From positions 117,146,721-117,210,720 of the forward strand of contig NC_133652.1 in NCBI RefSeq assembly GCF_009905375.1: DNA of 64,000 nt, written 5' to 3'. Below, piece by piece: positions 12,050-23,082 of the stretch (position 1 is the stretch's first letter; each line of letters starts with the position of its first letter). The position numbers and the translations under genes are program-made. The notes under the pieces are model-generated. The model saw nothing but the letters and a program-made list of their open reading frames with translations, was not told the origin of the DNA and made no database searches. The stretch is from Apium graveolens (Eukaryota; Streptophyta; Magnoliopsida; Apiales; Apiaceae).

Positions 12050-15000
12050 TCAAATAGAAAACAAATGGGGGTACTTTTCTAGCATTGCGCTCTCCAGTTC
12101 CCAAGTTGATTCTTCCACATTATGATTCTGCCATAGCACTCTGACTAGCTTGATCACTTTGTTCCGAAGCACCTGCTCCTTCTTATCTATAATCCTTACT
12201 GGCTTCTCCACGTAAGTCAGATCTGGTTGCATATCCACCTGCTCGTACTCCACTATGTGTCTAGCATCCCGATGATACTTCCTTAGCATTGACACATGGA
12301 ACACATTATGAACTTGTTGTAGGTTCGGGGGTAAGGCTAGCTCGTAAGCCAACTTCCTAATCCGTCTTAGTATCTCAAAAGGTCCAATGTATCGTGGGCT
12401 TAGTTTTCCTTTCTTTCCGAATCTCATTAACCCCTTCCAAGGGGATACTTTTAGTAGTACTAAGTCCCCTACTTCATACTCCTTGTCATTTCGGGCTAGG
12501 TCTGCATATTTCTTCTGTCTGTCTTGGGCTGCTACAAGCCGCACTCTCATAAGATCCACTATGTCTTTGGTCCTTTGGACCACTTCGGGTCCGAGCATCT
12601 TCCGCTCCCCTACTTCATCCCAGTATAAGGGAGATCGACACCTTCTTCCGTACAGGGCCTCATAAGGCGGTATTCCGATGCTAGCATGAAAGCTATTGTT
12701 ATAAGAAAACTCGATCAACGGCAAGTGATCATCCCAACTTCCTTTAAAGTCTATTGCATAGACTCTCAACATATCCTTTAGTGTCTGGATGGTCCTTTCA
12801 CTCTGCCCATCCGTCTGGGGATGGTACGCGGTCCTCATATTTAACTTGGTCCCCGCACATTCTTGAAAGCTCCTCCAAAATCTGTAGTTGAATCTGGGGT
12901 CTCGGTCTGAGACAATGGACGCTGGGACTCCATGTCGCGTCACTATTTCCTTAAGGTAAATGTCCACCAGTCTCTCATTGATAGGAATGAAATGAGCTGA
13001 CTTTGTCAGTCGGTCTATAATTACCCATATGGCGTCATGATTGGCTTTCGTCCTTGGCAAGCCTACAACAAAATCCATCGCTATATGTTCCCATTTCCAT
13101 TCGGGAATCTCCAAGGGTCGTAAAAGTCCACTGGGTGTCTGGTGCTCTGCCTTTACACTTTGGCAAGTCAAACATTTGCTCACCCATTCTGCTACATCCC
13201 TCTTCATGTTGGGCCACCAGTAATACTCCTTCAAATCCCTATACATCTTGGTGCTTCCCGGGTGAATGGAATACCTTGAACTATGGCTTTCATCCAAAAT
13301 CTCATCTTTAAGCTCTTGAACGTTCGGAACCCAAATCCGGTAGGAGTACCTCATTATCCCTTTATCATCTTTCTCAGTATGGATCTCCTCTCCAGTCATT
13401 GACTCTCTGCCTTCATTCATTATTTTCTCTTGGCACAATCTGATCTTTTCCAATAACTCTAGCTGCATTGAGATCTCAAAAAGCTTTTCAGTTCCGGTTC
13501 CGGTTACCTTTACTTCTATTTCCATTCTCTCAAAATCCCTTATCAATTCTTCCGAAGTCGTTATCATTCTGAGTCTTTCCTTTCTACTAAGGGCATCAGC
13601 CACCACATTGGCTTTCCCCGGATGATAGAGAATCTCACAATCATAGTCCTTGATTAGCTCTAACCATCTCCTCTAGCGCATGTTGAGCTCTTTCTGCTTA
13701 AATATGTACTTGAGGCTCTTATGGTCTGTGAAAATCTCGCACTTCTCTCCATACAAGTAGTGCCTCCAAATTTTTAAGGCAAAAACTATTGCCGCTAGCT
13801 CAAGATCATGGGTAGGATATCTAATCTCGTATTCCTTCAGTTGTCTCGATGCATACGCAATCACTTTACCGTGCTGCATAAGCACACACCCTAATCCTTT
13901 GTGCGACGCGTCACTATATATCACAAAATCTCCTTTTCCGTCTGGCAATGCCAACACCGGGGCCGTTACCAACCTTTTCTTTAATTCCTGAAAACTGTTC
14001 TCACATTTCTCCGTCCATTCAAACTTCTCTGTCTTACGAGTAAGTCGTGTCAAAGGGGCTGCGATCTTCGCAAAGCCCTGTACAAATCTACGATAGTAGC
14101 CGGCCAATCCTATGAAACTCCTTACCTCTGTGGGTGTGGTTGGCCTTTCCTAATTTGAGACCGCCTCTATCTTGGAGGGGTCGACCAATACTCCTTCTTT
14201 ATTGATCACATGTCCTAAAAACTGTACTTCATTCCGCCAGAATTCACACTTCGAGAATTTGGCATATAAATGTTCCTCTCTGAGTATTCCTAGAGCTATC
14301 CTTAAATGCTCTGCATGTTCTGCCTCAGTCCTTGAGTAGATTAAGATATCATCGATAAAAACTATCACACACTTGTCCAAGTACTTCTTAAATACTCTAT
14401 TCATTAAATCCATGAAAGCCGCTGGGGCGTTGGTTAATCCAAAGGACATTACCAAGAACTCATAATGCCCATACCTGGTACGGAACGTTGTCTTGGGGAT
14501 ATCTTCGGGTTTAATCTTTAGTTGGTGATATCCAGTTCTCAGGTCAATCTTGGAAAAATAAACAGCATCCTTTAGCTGGTCGAACAGATCGTCTATTCTA
14601 GGTAACGGGTACCTGTTCTTTATGGTTAGCTTGTTCAACTCTCGATAGTCGATGCACGGCCTCATGCTCCCATCTTTCTTCTTAACAAATAAAACTGGTG
14701 TTCCCCATGGAGACACACTGGGTCCTATCATACCCTTATCCAAAAGTTCTTGCAATTGGATAGCTAATTCCTTCATTTCTAACGGGGCTAACCGGTAAGG
14801 TGCTTTTGAAACTGGCGCCGTCCCTGGGGCCAACTCAATCGCAAATTCAATCACTCTATCGGGTGGTAATCCCAGAAGGTCTTGTGGAAATACATCTTCA
14901 AATTCGTTGACTACTGGAATATCTTGTAAGTTGGGCACCTCCTTTTGCGTGTCTACCACATAGGCTAGGTAAGCCTCGTTTCCTTTTCGTAGCATCCTTC

Positions 15001-16744
15001 TGGCCTGGGCCATGGTCAAAAATTTCTGCGTCTGCCTCTTTCCCCTAAATATGACTTCTTTCTTTCCTGGAATATTCAACTTAACTTTCTTCCCCTTACA
15101 GTCTATCTGAGCATCATTGCTAGATAGCCAGTCCATTCCCAAAATTATATCAAATTCCCCTAACTTAAAAGGAATCAGATCCACACTGAAAGATTGTCCC
15201 CCTATGCCTAACTCACAGGCGGGGTGAATCAGATTAATAAGAATAACTTCATGGTTGGCTATTTCTACTTGTAAGGGCTCTATCAAGGGTTCAGCTGTAA
15301 GTCTTAATTTACGCGCAAAGTCCCTTGATATAAAAGATTTAGTTGCTCCTGAATCAAATAAAATGTTTCCACTGACTGAATTTAGAGAAAGGGTACCTTC
15401 TATCATATCTGAATCTTTCATAGCATCCTGGACTGTCATGTTGAAAGTCCTTGCAGTAGGTGGCTTATTAGAAGCAGCCCTGCTTGCTCCCGAAGCTGCT
15501 GGTTTATTCATTGGGCATTCCCTCTTCCAATGACCCGGGAGTCCACACTGATGACAAGTGGTGGTTGGGCGGGTAATGGGGGTTGGCGAAGTGCACTTGT
15601 CCGAATAATGACCCTCTCGACCACACTTGAAGCAGATTACCGGCTTTCCTTTACACTCCCCATAATGTATCCTTCCACAAGTGTTACAGGCTGGCAATGG
15701 GGGTCGAGACTGGTTGGAATAGGACATTCTTGACTTCTGGCCGATCTGGCTCACATTTACGCTCATTGGCCGCTTAAACCCAGTGTTCTTTCCCGGTAGG
15801 GACACTGCTCCTCGATTAAATCTAGTTGGGAAGCTCCTTTCTGCGGAACCCCCACCCATGCTCATACTTTTCCTCTTTATTCCCTTCTTCTCTCTTTCCT
15901 TCTGCATCTGTTCACTTCCGGCTTCTACAATTGTTGCCTTTTGCACCAGAGTGGCATAATCCGTAAGCTCAAGGATTGCCACCCTATTCTGAATCCACGG
16001 TTTCAGTCCCTGCTGAAACCTCCTAGCTTTCTTTTCCTCGGTGCTCACAAATTCCGACACAAACCTTGATAACTCAGTAAATTTTGCTTCGTACTCTGCT
16101 ACAGATAAGTTATTCTGCTTTAGCTCCAGGAACTTGAGCTCCATCTGGTTTTCCATAAACCTCGGGAAATATTTTCCCAGAAACAACTGACTGAATCTTT
16201 CCCAGGTTACAATAGCATCTGTCTCCATGTTTTTCTTGGCCTCCCACCAGTAGTTGGCCTCTCCTTTCAGAAGGTAGGTAGCAAATATAGTCTTCTGTGC
16301 CTCATCGGTACTCAAAATCTCAAAGGATTTCTCCATTTCCTTTAACCATGCCCTTGCCTCAACTGGGTCGGCTGATCCGTGGAACTCAAGGGGCTTAAGG
16401 GACTTAAAAGCCCTGAAAGAGTTTGCCACAGCATTGTTATTTCCTTGAGGGGTTGCGTTGGGTTGACGTTCCAAGTTCTGCCTTAGTAGTTGCATGAACT
16501 GGCCCATGGGATCCATGCCTGGGTTTGGTACTGGTTGCTCAACCTCAGTTTATCCTTCTTCAGCCTCTATCTCAAATCCCTCAACATCATATGTTTCCTC
16601 TTCCTCTTCATACAGGGAGTCATCCTGTTCCACATAATCCTCGTATTCCTCTGCACTGTGTTCCTGGTTCCTATCATCCTGGTTATGGCTTCCCTGGTCC
16701 TCAGATCCAGGGTTCGCCCTAGTTCCAATCTTTCTTGGCGGCAT
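12050..16744 (-). pseudogene. gag-pol: Tekay-1 gag-pol polyprotein, three nonsense codons
   Basis: One continuous frame of 1565 codons from ATG at 16744 to the stop at 12050. Order with rough residues: acidic gag N-terminus (1-65), retrotransposon gag domain (about 100-260), a [12 protein letters not shown] motif (about 352) and two CCHC knuckles (about 367-402), aspartic protease DSGAT (about 462), RT with FIDDILIYS (about 795-803), RNase H (about 920-1023), integrase HHCC region (about 1150-1200) and core with MDFVVGLP, VSDRDPRF and the glutamate in GQSERT (about 1215-1320), and a chromodomain-like tail ending EKYPHLFSI (about 1515-1564). In-frame stops: TAA at 16550-16552, TAG at 14150-14152 (within a WERP-type motif, so probably Trp), TAG at 13673-13675 (probably Gln). 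No frameshift. Catalytic residues I can see are intact. Confidence 0.93.
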
Positions 16745-16748
16745 GCTA

Positions 16749-16770
16749 CTGATAATAAAAAAAAAATTAT
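16749..16770 (-). promoter_or_regulatory. Candidate 3' splice site just upstream of Tekay-1 gag
   Basis: Minus strand is a T-rich tract ending TTTATTATCAG, with AG four bases before the gag ATG (16744). The same TTTTATTATCAG precedes the Tekay-2 gag start and a TATTATCAG precedes its leader ORF. The shape is that of a plant splice acceptor; no transcript evidence is available. Confidence 0.4.
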
Positions 16771-17155
16771 TGGGAAATTCAACGTTAGGTCACAATCATA
16801 CACAACATTGTGCCTTGCACAGTTCTATAATGGGGAGAATGTATCTCGCAATTCTATTATATTATGACAGTTCTAATAAGAAGTGCAGTAATAATAATGA
16901 TAAAAATAATGATCTCGTCACTAAGGAACTGAACCGAAAGGAAATAAATATATACATAATGCAAGAAATACATAGTTTCGATCTGGTCAAAAGTACAACA
17001 GTGCTACAGCCATCTGTCCCAAAAGTGATACACGAGAGTCTATCTGTCTAGTCAGAAAAAGGGATGCTATATACAAGTCAACTATCCCGGAAAATTGGCT
17101 CTTACTAAGGCCTCGACTAACTAGACAACTAGACTATCCCATCATCAATCCTGAA
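16771..17155 (-). other. Spacer between Tekay-1 leader ORF and gag
   Basis: Untranslated stretch of about 385 bases, A-rich toward gag. No ORF or RNA structure is obvious. If the acceptor at 16749 is used, this would be intron. Confidence 0.5.
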
Positions 17156-17818
17156 TCACACACCGGAGCGGGTCAGCTCCCATACCCTTTCCATCGCATG
17201 ACGGAAGATATAGTCGGCCTGCCGCCTGGAGATCCTACCATGCATGTCCCCCTGGAGCGATCTGAGTCTCGCTAGGGACGTGAGCTCTATCCCCGTCAGC
17301 TCCCTCCTCAAGGATCGGGGTATAGCAGCCCTAGTCTCATAAGCTCGGGTACGCCTACCCGCCCTCTCCGCATCCAACTCCCTCCTGACCTCATCCAGCC
17401 GGGCCTCAGCAACAGCCAATCGGGTCCTCAGTACATCCTGAACATAGCCGTGGGCTAACAAAGACTGCCTATGGGCAGGGTCGAGAGGTGGTGAATCCGG
17501 AGCCGCTGGGGCTGCCTCCTCGGTCTGCCTAGGCTCGGGAGTATCAGTCTCAGAGCTGTCATCATAAGTGCTCCAGGATGGTAGTGGAGGGGTATGAGCT
17601 CTGACCACTGGGAGTGTGGGTAAAGGGGTACCAGTGTACACTACCATAGGTCCGACACGCTCCTCAGCTACTGGGACCTCATCCAGGTCCTCCTCATCTG
17701 AAATAGTAATGACCTCTGTCTCTAACTCCTCTGAGGGGTCCTCCTCATCCTCCTCCATCTCAGGCTCCTCCTGATCCTCGACATCTAGCAGTGCCTCATC
17801 ATGCTCACGCTCGAACAT
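17156..17818 (-). CDS. Tekay-1 leader ORF (acidic protein between PBS and gag)
   Basis: 220 codons, uninterrupted, in the same orientation as gag and upstream of it. I do not recognise a family. The first half is strongly acidic (runs of E and D, residues 1-60) and Pro/Thr-rich (60-120); the second half is helical with a heptad-like, Arg/Glu-rich stretch (about 125-175) and ends WELTRSGV. Start taken at ATG 17818; upstream, the frame is open for eight codons back to a TAG that could be part of a splice acceptor (GTGTAG). GC content is clearly higher than in the LTRs. It is open although gag-pol has three stops. Tekay-2 has a reading frame at the same place (39587-40321), also Pro-rich then helical, with no obvious sequence identity. 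Confidence 0.6.
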   Translation of the reverse strand: MFEREHDEALLDVEDQEEPEMEEDEEDPSEELETEVITISDEEDLDEVPVAEERVGPMVVYTGTPLPTLPVVRAHTPPLPSWSTYDDSSETDTPEPRQTEEAAPAAPDSPPLDPAHRQSLLAHGYVQDVLRTRLAVAEARLDEVRRELDAERAGRRTRAYETRAAIPRSLRRELTGIELTSLARLRSLQGDMHGRISRRQADYIFRHAMERVWELTRSGV

Positions 17819-18012
17819 CTCAGGGTCCTCTATCTCATGCGCCTACACATTAAACGAGCTAAGTTACTATCATGATACTTATAAGGGTTCCCGTAAGGGT
17901 TTTAACTGTCAGCGCCACTTTAAGTAGTCCGACCATGAACTTGGCAAGAGTTCTTATTATCTTTGTGAGTTTGTTATTATATCGTTGCATCATCTCTGAG
18001 GTATATAACGCT
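17819..18012 (-). other. Tekay-1 5' untranslated leader
   Basis: About 190 bases between PBS and leader ORF. No further ORF; contains several GT dinucleotides that could serve as splice donors. Confidence 0.5.
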
Positions 18013-18026
18013 TGGCTCTGATACCA
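18013..18026 (-). other. Tekay-1 primer-binding site
   Basis: Minus strand TGGTATCAGAGCCA, the usual plant initiator-methionine tRNA complement, four bases from the LTR at 18031. Confidence 0.92.
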
Positions 18027-18030
18027 TTTC

Positions 18031-21000
18031 TGTAACACCCCCAGATCCGGGGTCAGGGATCCGGGTCGTCACGGTCTTTCTTCCCACAATTATCACTTAA
18101 TTTAATTAATAATAAACAACCTCATGTTGTGACCCCACACTAACACACACCACCACACGTCATAGTCTCAGAGATGAAATTGAAATAAGTACAAGTCCTT
18201 GAATCCACAATTAAAAGTTATTACAACCCAAAATGATTACTTGATAAGTTTACAGTTAATTGTCATTATCTGCCACAAGTTATAATTATACATAATTGAT
18301 TCTCAAAAGTAGAATGTCTGATCTACAGATAGATCTACCTCTGCAGCTATAGCAGCTACGATCTCAACGGGAAGGCGCGGGGCGCTTCCCACGCTCTTGC
18401 GCTGGGTCTGCTTGAGCCTGGCCATCTTTCCTAACTGTTGTTGTGTGATGAAGAAATAAAGCAAGAGTGAGCATTACAGCTCGCAAGATAATATATAGTG
18501 TAATCAATAATGCAAGTATCTAATAGATAACTTACTAAAAACCTTTATCAAGTGTAAGATAATTACTTACTGGATATAAGCTTAAAGGAAGATGAAGTTA
18601 CCAAATACTTCACTATACTTATATCATTTATAAGGCTACTTGAACTACCATTGTTCAAAGTATAATAGGTTTAAAAAGGTCATCCCATAGATGAGACCAC
18701 AAGTTAAGACTTGAATAGATTCAATCTTTGAAATATTATTGAATGAAATAAAGTTACGAGATACTTTATTTAGTCCCGATATATATCCACATATATATCT
18801 CTTAAACATTTCCTGGAACCTCTGTTATGTAAGGTATGAACAGAGTTTGTAACATCCAATGAATTTTGGAAAGGAAAAGAATGTTGGCATAAACCTGATA
18901 TCTTGTTGATCAGGCAAAGATACCAATAAGTAACCTTTTCTACTAGTAGATGGATGAATCCCCTACCGGTCATCACCCTGGTCGTATTAAGACCTTGTGC
19001 TGGACCGCCACCCGGCCTCTTACGCGTTGATGGACTGCCACCCAGCCACTTACACTTTGATAGACCGTACCCCGGCCTGTCGCTTAAGCTGACTCAATTA
19101 GATGGGCTTACTTCCCGAACGTTGGGTAAGTAATCAATTCATTTATTTTCTCAAACAGCAACCACGTTGCGAATGTAAAATACACCACAGAGCTGGATCC
19201 CCCAGGTTTTGAGCGAGTATTTAAATCCCCTTTGAAAGGAAGATCTTAAATATAAAAATGAGTTTTGGGGTCCACTCTAACTTTAAGAATCATTCTGAAG
19301 ACTCGAAAACACTTTAAAGAGTGTTTGGAGTAATGCTGATTTAATAAAGTAAATCAGTCCCGATATATTAGAAAATATCTGAATATTATTATTTAAATAA
19401 TATTCTCATAAAGATAATCCTTATAAAAATAATCGAAGTAGAAGTTTTAAAACTTATATTTGAAATGGATATTAAATAACCAAAGATATACTTATATGAA
19501 AGTACTATCCTTATTTGAATAATCGAAAATAAGTTTGATTATCGAAACATTATTCTTTAATAAAATAAAGAATATTAATAAATAATAAGCGGAGTCATAA
19601 TACCTCGAATGAATATTATAAATAATATTCATTAAATAGAATAAACAGAGTCATACATCCTCCCATGAATATCCAATTAATAATCATTAAATATAATAAA
19701 CAGAGCCATAAGCCCTCGAATGAATATTCAAAATAATATTCATTTAATAAAATAAAAGTAGTCATAAGTCCTCGAATGAATATTCAAAATAATATTCATT
19801 TAATAAAATGAAAATAGTCATAAGTCCTCGAATGAATATTCAAAATAATATTCATTTAATAAAATAAAAGTTATCAAATAAACCTTATTCGATTAATAGT
19901 TTTGAAAACTATATCAACATATATATATATTTAATATATATATATAATATACTCGGGAACATCGACTCCCGGTTTAGAAATATGTTCACCTTTTGATCCC
20001 CTATACTAAGGGTAAACTCAAATACTGCTTATCTCTAGCATAGGTATTATGCAACTAATAAGCATTGAACCAACAGATATATAAATCAAGAATATGAAAC
20101 AGGCATGCATATATACCATATCACATGCTACAATATATCGCAAGAATTTGCTAATAACAAATATGCATTTATCACAAGATCATGCATATACACATATACA
20201 TCACAACAACAGTTTATACGGGTAGAAAACTTGCCTGAGCGGCTGAGGGTTATAAATGGCTCGGGACGAGTCTGGTAACCTATAAACAATATGTGAGTTG
20301 GAATTAAACCAAAGTCACTTGTAAATCTATACTTTAACCAAATTAGACTCTAACGCTCGCTTTGCGCTTACTGATTCTCTTAAGTCACTTGAGTACCCTC
20401 GGCTCCACCATTTTTAATAAATTTACCATTACGAGTTTTAAGGCGATTCTTTGGCAAGTGTCTTACTAACTGCCTAACACACTTAACATAATTGTTTCAT
20501 ACACTAATTAACCCTTTTTAGGTCTTTAACCTATGTTTCAAAGTAAGGCAAGGGGTAATGTTTCGTTCGCGAAACGTCGTTACTTAAAACGGCCGTTTCT
20601 CCTAAACCGTACATCGGAATCAAACGAACCACATATCAAAACGAAGTCGTAACATGAACTATCTAAAAATGGCAATGGTCAAAACCTAGCAGGGAGTTCT
20701 CGGGTCCTAATGTTATGAACAAAAGCAGTCTAAAGTAAATCGGACATTACGACGGCTATGTTTACGCGATTTCCCAATTTTATACCATTCCAATACAACC
20801 ACCAATCAATCCCAATCCATCCATACAACCAACATCCATCCACAATACATCATAATAGCCCCAATCAACTCAATATTAACAATTATACTTATTCTTAAAC
20901 TTGAATTGAAACTATACTTATGTCCTTTAACCAAACCATAAGATTTCAACATTCAATTCACCACCATTCCAACCCAAACTCTAATCCAATAAGCATTAAG

Positions 21001-22028
21001 CTACTCTATTACCATAACAACCAAAATCATCCTAATATACAAAGTAAAGCTAGGGTTTGGAGATGATATAACTTCCTTGAAGTGATGTGAGTAGCTAGGA
21101 AGCCTTAAGAAGCCTTGAGATGTCTTAGGGATGCTTGGATCTTAAAGGAAAAACAAGAAAAATCAAGTTAAAAACCTTGAAATCACTATTCATTGTCTTC
21201 TACATTGATTTCTTGGAGAAGATTAAGAATGAATTGGAGGCTTAAACTCATAAGATATCCATAACTATGCATAAGGAGTACTAGAGAATTATCTTGCCAA
21301 TTTAGGAAGCTTGGAACTTGGATTTTGAAAAATCTTCTCTTTGAAAATGGAAAAAGCCGAGAGCAAATGTTCATGGTGAAGAGAAATACAATTTTTGTTT
21401 TGATGAAATGATTTGTTTTGGCTTGGTGGATGTAGTTTTGTTTTTGTTTTGGTTAATTACCTTATTAACCTTGTCTTTGTGTGGTTATAAACCAACCACA
21501 TCTCCTCCCTCCCTATGTCATGCTTACATCACCTTATTGTGTCATCATCTCTTACTTGTCCTCTCCTTATTGGTTGGATGACCTCATCATCCCTAACCTC
21601 CTTGATTAACTTCCTAATTATTTGCCTAATGACCGCTGATCTGTTATACGGTTCGCTTAACTTTCGTTTTCGTTTATCGTTTGAGGGATCATACTCGGGA
21701 TCTTATTACTTAGGTTCCCTTAACCTTTCTCAATATATTATATTCCTTTTATGATCCTCTCTTATAATCCTTTAATTTAAATCCTTTTTATCCTGTTATC
21801 TTATACTCAATTCTTTCCGTATCTAGTGGATTTCCGGGAAAAATCAAAGTGTTCGGAATTGGATTCTGAAGAACTTTACATACACTTATATACCATATAG
21901 AGTACTAATAAAATCTCAGAATATCCATAACAGAACCCCTACATAGTGTGGCATGAAAAGTTTTCTCATTCATCAAAAACACTATTCATAAGGGTTACAA
22001 AAAGTTCAAAATTTTGGGGGTTATTACA
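18031..22028 (-). repeat. Tekay-1 5' LTR
   Basis: 3998 bp, same termini as 8053-12016 and nearly identical. It carries about 34 bases near 20990-21023 absent from the other copy, which accounts for the length difference. The hairpin array is at 19530-19867. Confidence 0.93.
19530..19867. repeat. Tandem hairpin array in the Tekay-1 5' LTR
   Basis: Counterpart of the array at 9560-9900, with the same unit and a few substitutions. Confidence 0.85.
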
Positions 22029-22033
22029 CAACA
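22029..22033. repeat. Target-site duplication CAACA, right copy (Tekay-1)
   Basis: Identical to 8048-8052. Confidence 0.93.
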
Positions 22034-22196
22034 CATCCATGTACAACACTGGATTAGCAGTCAAGGCTCCTGCAATGTAAGATTCAGACAAATTTCACAA
22101 ACCCCTTGAAACTGTCAGGGGCTTGGTTAACATCAGTAAAATCCAAATAGTTAGTTCCTTTCTCTGGGATAGTTGCTCTAACAGTGTTTTGTGCCA
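22034..22196 (-). pseudogene. SV1 extra ORF, N-terminal part
   Basis: Minus strand reads from a GTG at 22196, whose context suggests a lost ATG, and continues directly into the frame at 8052 once Tekay-1 is removed. The joined stretch gives a plausible globular N-terminus. A one-base slip near 22090 breaks the frame. A 5'-UTR-like CT-rich leader and TATA-like box lie upstream (22200-22350). This places the gene start and shows Tekay-1 split the coding region. Confidence 0.65.
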
Positions 22197-22259
22197 CTGT
22201 AGTTTAGTGAGTGAGAATGGGTAAGAAGAATTTTTGAGAAAGGAGTAAAACTGAGAGAG

Positions 22260-22870
22260 AAATTAGTTTTTGCTTGAAAGGCTAGGTCACTTGAGATCTC
22301 GAAAATTGTAAGTATGTATATGTATCGAGAAGTCTAGATATTTATAGTAAAAGCAAATGACTTGCAGAGAACTCAAAAATAGATGTTTGGAATTTGTCTA
22401 TCGAGAAGTCATTTTAAGAAATGAAGTATATATCGAGAAGTCATTTTAAATTACTCTTATAGAGACTAAAAATTGACTTATCAAGATGTCAAATAAATAC
22501 CCAGTTTGTCCAACAATGGACTGAATGAATTCCAACTATATTTGAATAAATTCAAAATAAAATTAGAATAAATTTTCCAAAAGTATTTTACTAAAATAAT
22601 TTATTAAACTAAATTATTTCAGTTCTGAGTTATTGATAAGTCAAAAATTATACTTGTAGAGAAATCTGTGAATTAACACTACTAGAGAACTCTACAAGGA
22701 CTTATCGATAAGTCATAATTAAGATTATCGAGAAGTCACTCGAGAAGTCAGTAAATTGACTTGTCGAGAACTCACTCGAAAAGTCTTAAAATGACTTGTC
22801 GATAAGTCAGTTAGACTTATCGAGAACTCGGTACTCTATATACTTTTGACCATTTTAATTCTGCCTTGTG
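22260..22870 (-). promoter_or_regulatory. Promoter-like module before the SV1 extra ORF, with palindromic repeats
   Basis: Lies between the end of pol (23083) and the extra ORF (22196). In minus-strand sense: an array of GACTTATCGATAAGTC-like palindromes (a perfect 16-base one at 22699-22714, about ten degenerate ones), then a TATA-like CTATAAATA (22339-22347), then a CT-rich leader, then the start codon about 145 bases downstream. The same repeat fills U3 of the SV1 LTR (2500-3030). No coding capacity. Promoter function is inferred. Confidence 0.5.
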
Positions 22871-23082
22871 TTAATTTTACATATTAAAGATGTAAATTAA
22901 CAACTGAGCAGTTTACTTAGAATTTGAAAAATTCCAAGTTGAATTTTGAATTTTGAAAAATAAATATGCAGAGATTTATGAAATATTTATAATTCATATT
23001 TTAGTTAACTTCCAATTTAAATTAAATAAATATTGATTTATTAGAAATTAAATTGCTGCAAAGAATTAGCTGAGTTCTTGCC
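22871..23082 (-). other. Spacer after SV1 pol
   Basis: AT-rich, no ORF, between the pol stop and the palindrome array. Nothing recognised. Confidence 0.5.

Larger units (their letters stand above)
8053..22028 (-). mobile_element. Tekay-1: complete minus-strand Tekay/Del-type chromovirus (Ty3-gypsy)
   Basis: A 13,976-bp element with two long LTRs (8053-12016 and 18031-22028), perfect CAACA duplications, PBS next to the right LTR, PPT next to the left one, and one gag-pol frame of 1565 codons between. The order gag, zinc knuckles, PR, RT, RNase H, INT and C-terminal chromodomain, with LTRs near 4 kb, marks a Tekay/Del-type chromovirus. An extra reading frame sits between PBS and gag. Three nonsense codons inactivate gag-pol, yet there is no frameshift, so the element is fairly young. 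It landed in the SV1 extra ORF. Confidence 0.93.

Noticed and set aside
14150..14152. TAG between RT parts of Tekay-1 as programmed readthrough
   Set aside because: It falls inside a conserved RT motif at a Trp position, not between gag and pol, so a nonsense mutation is simpler.
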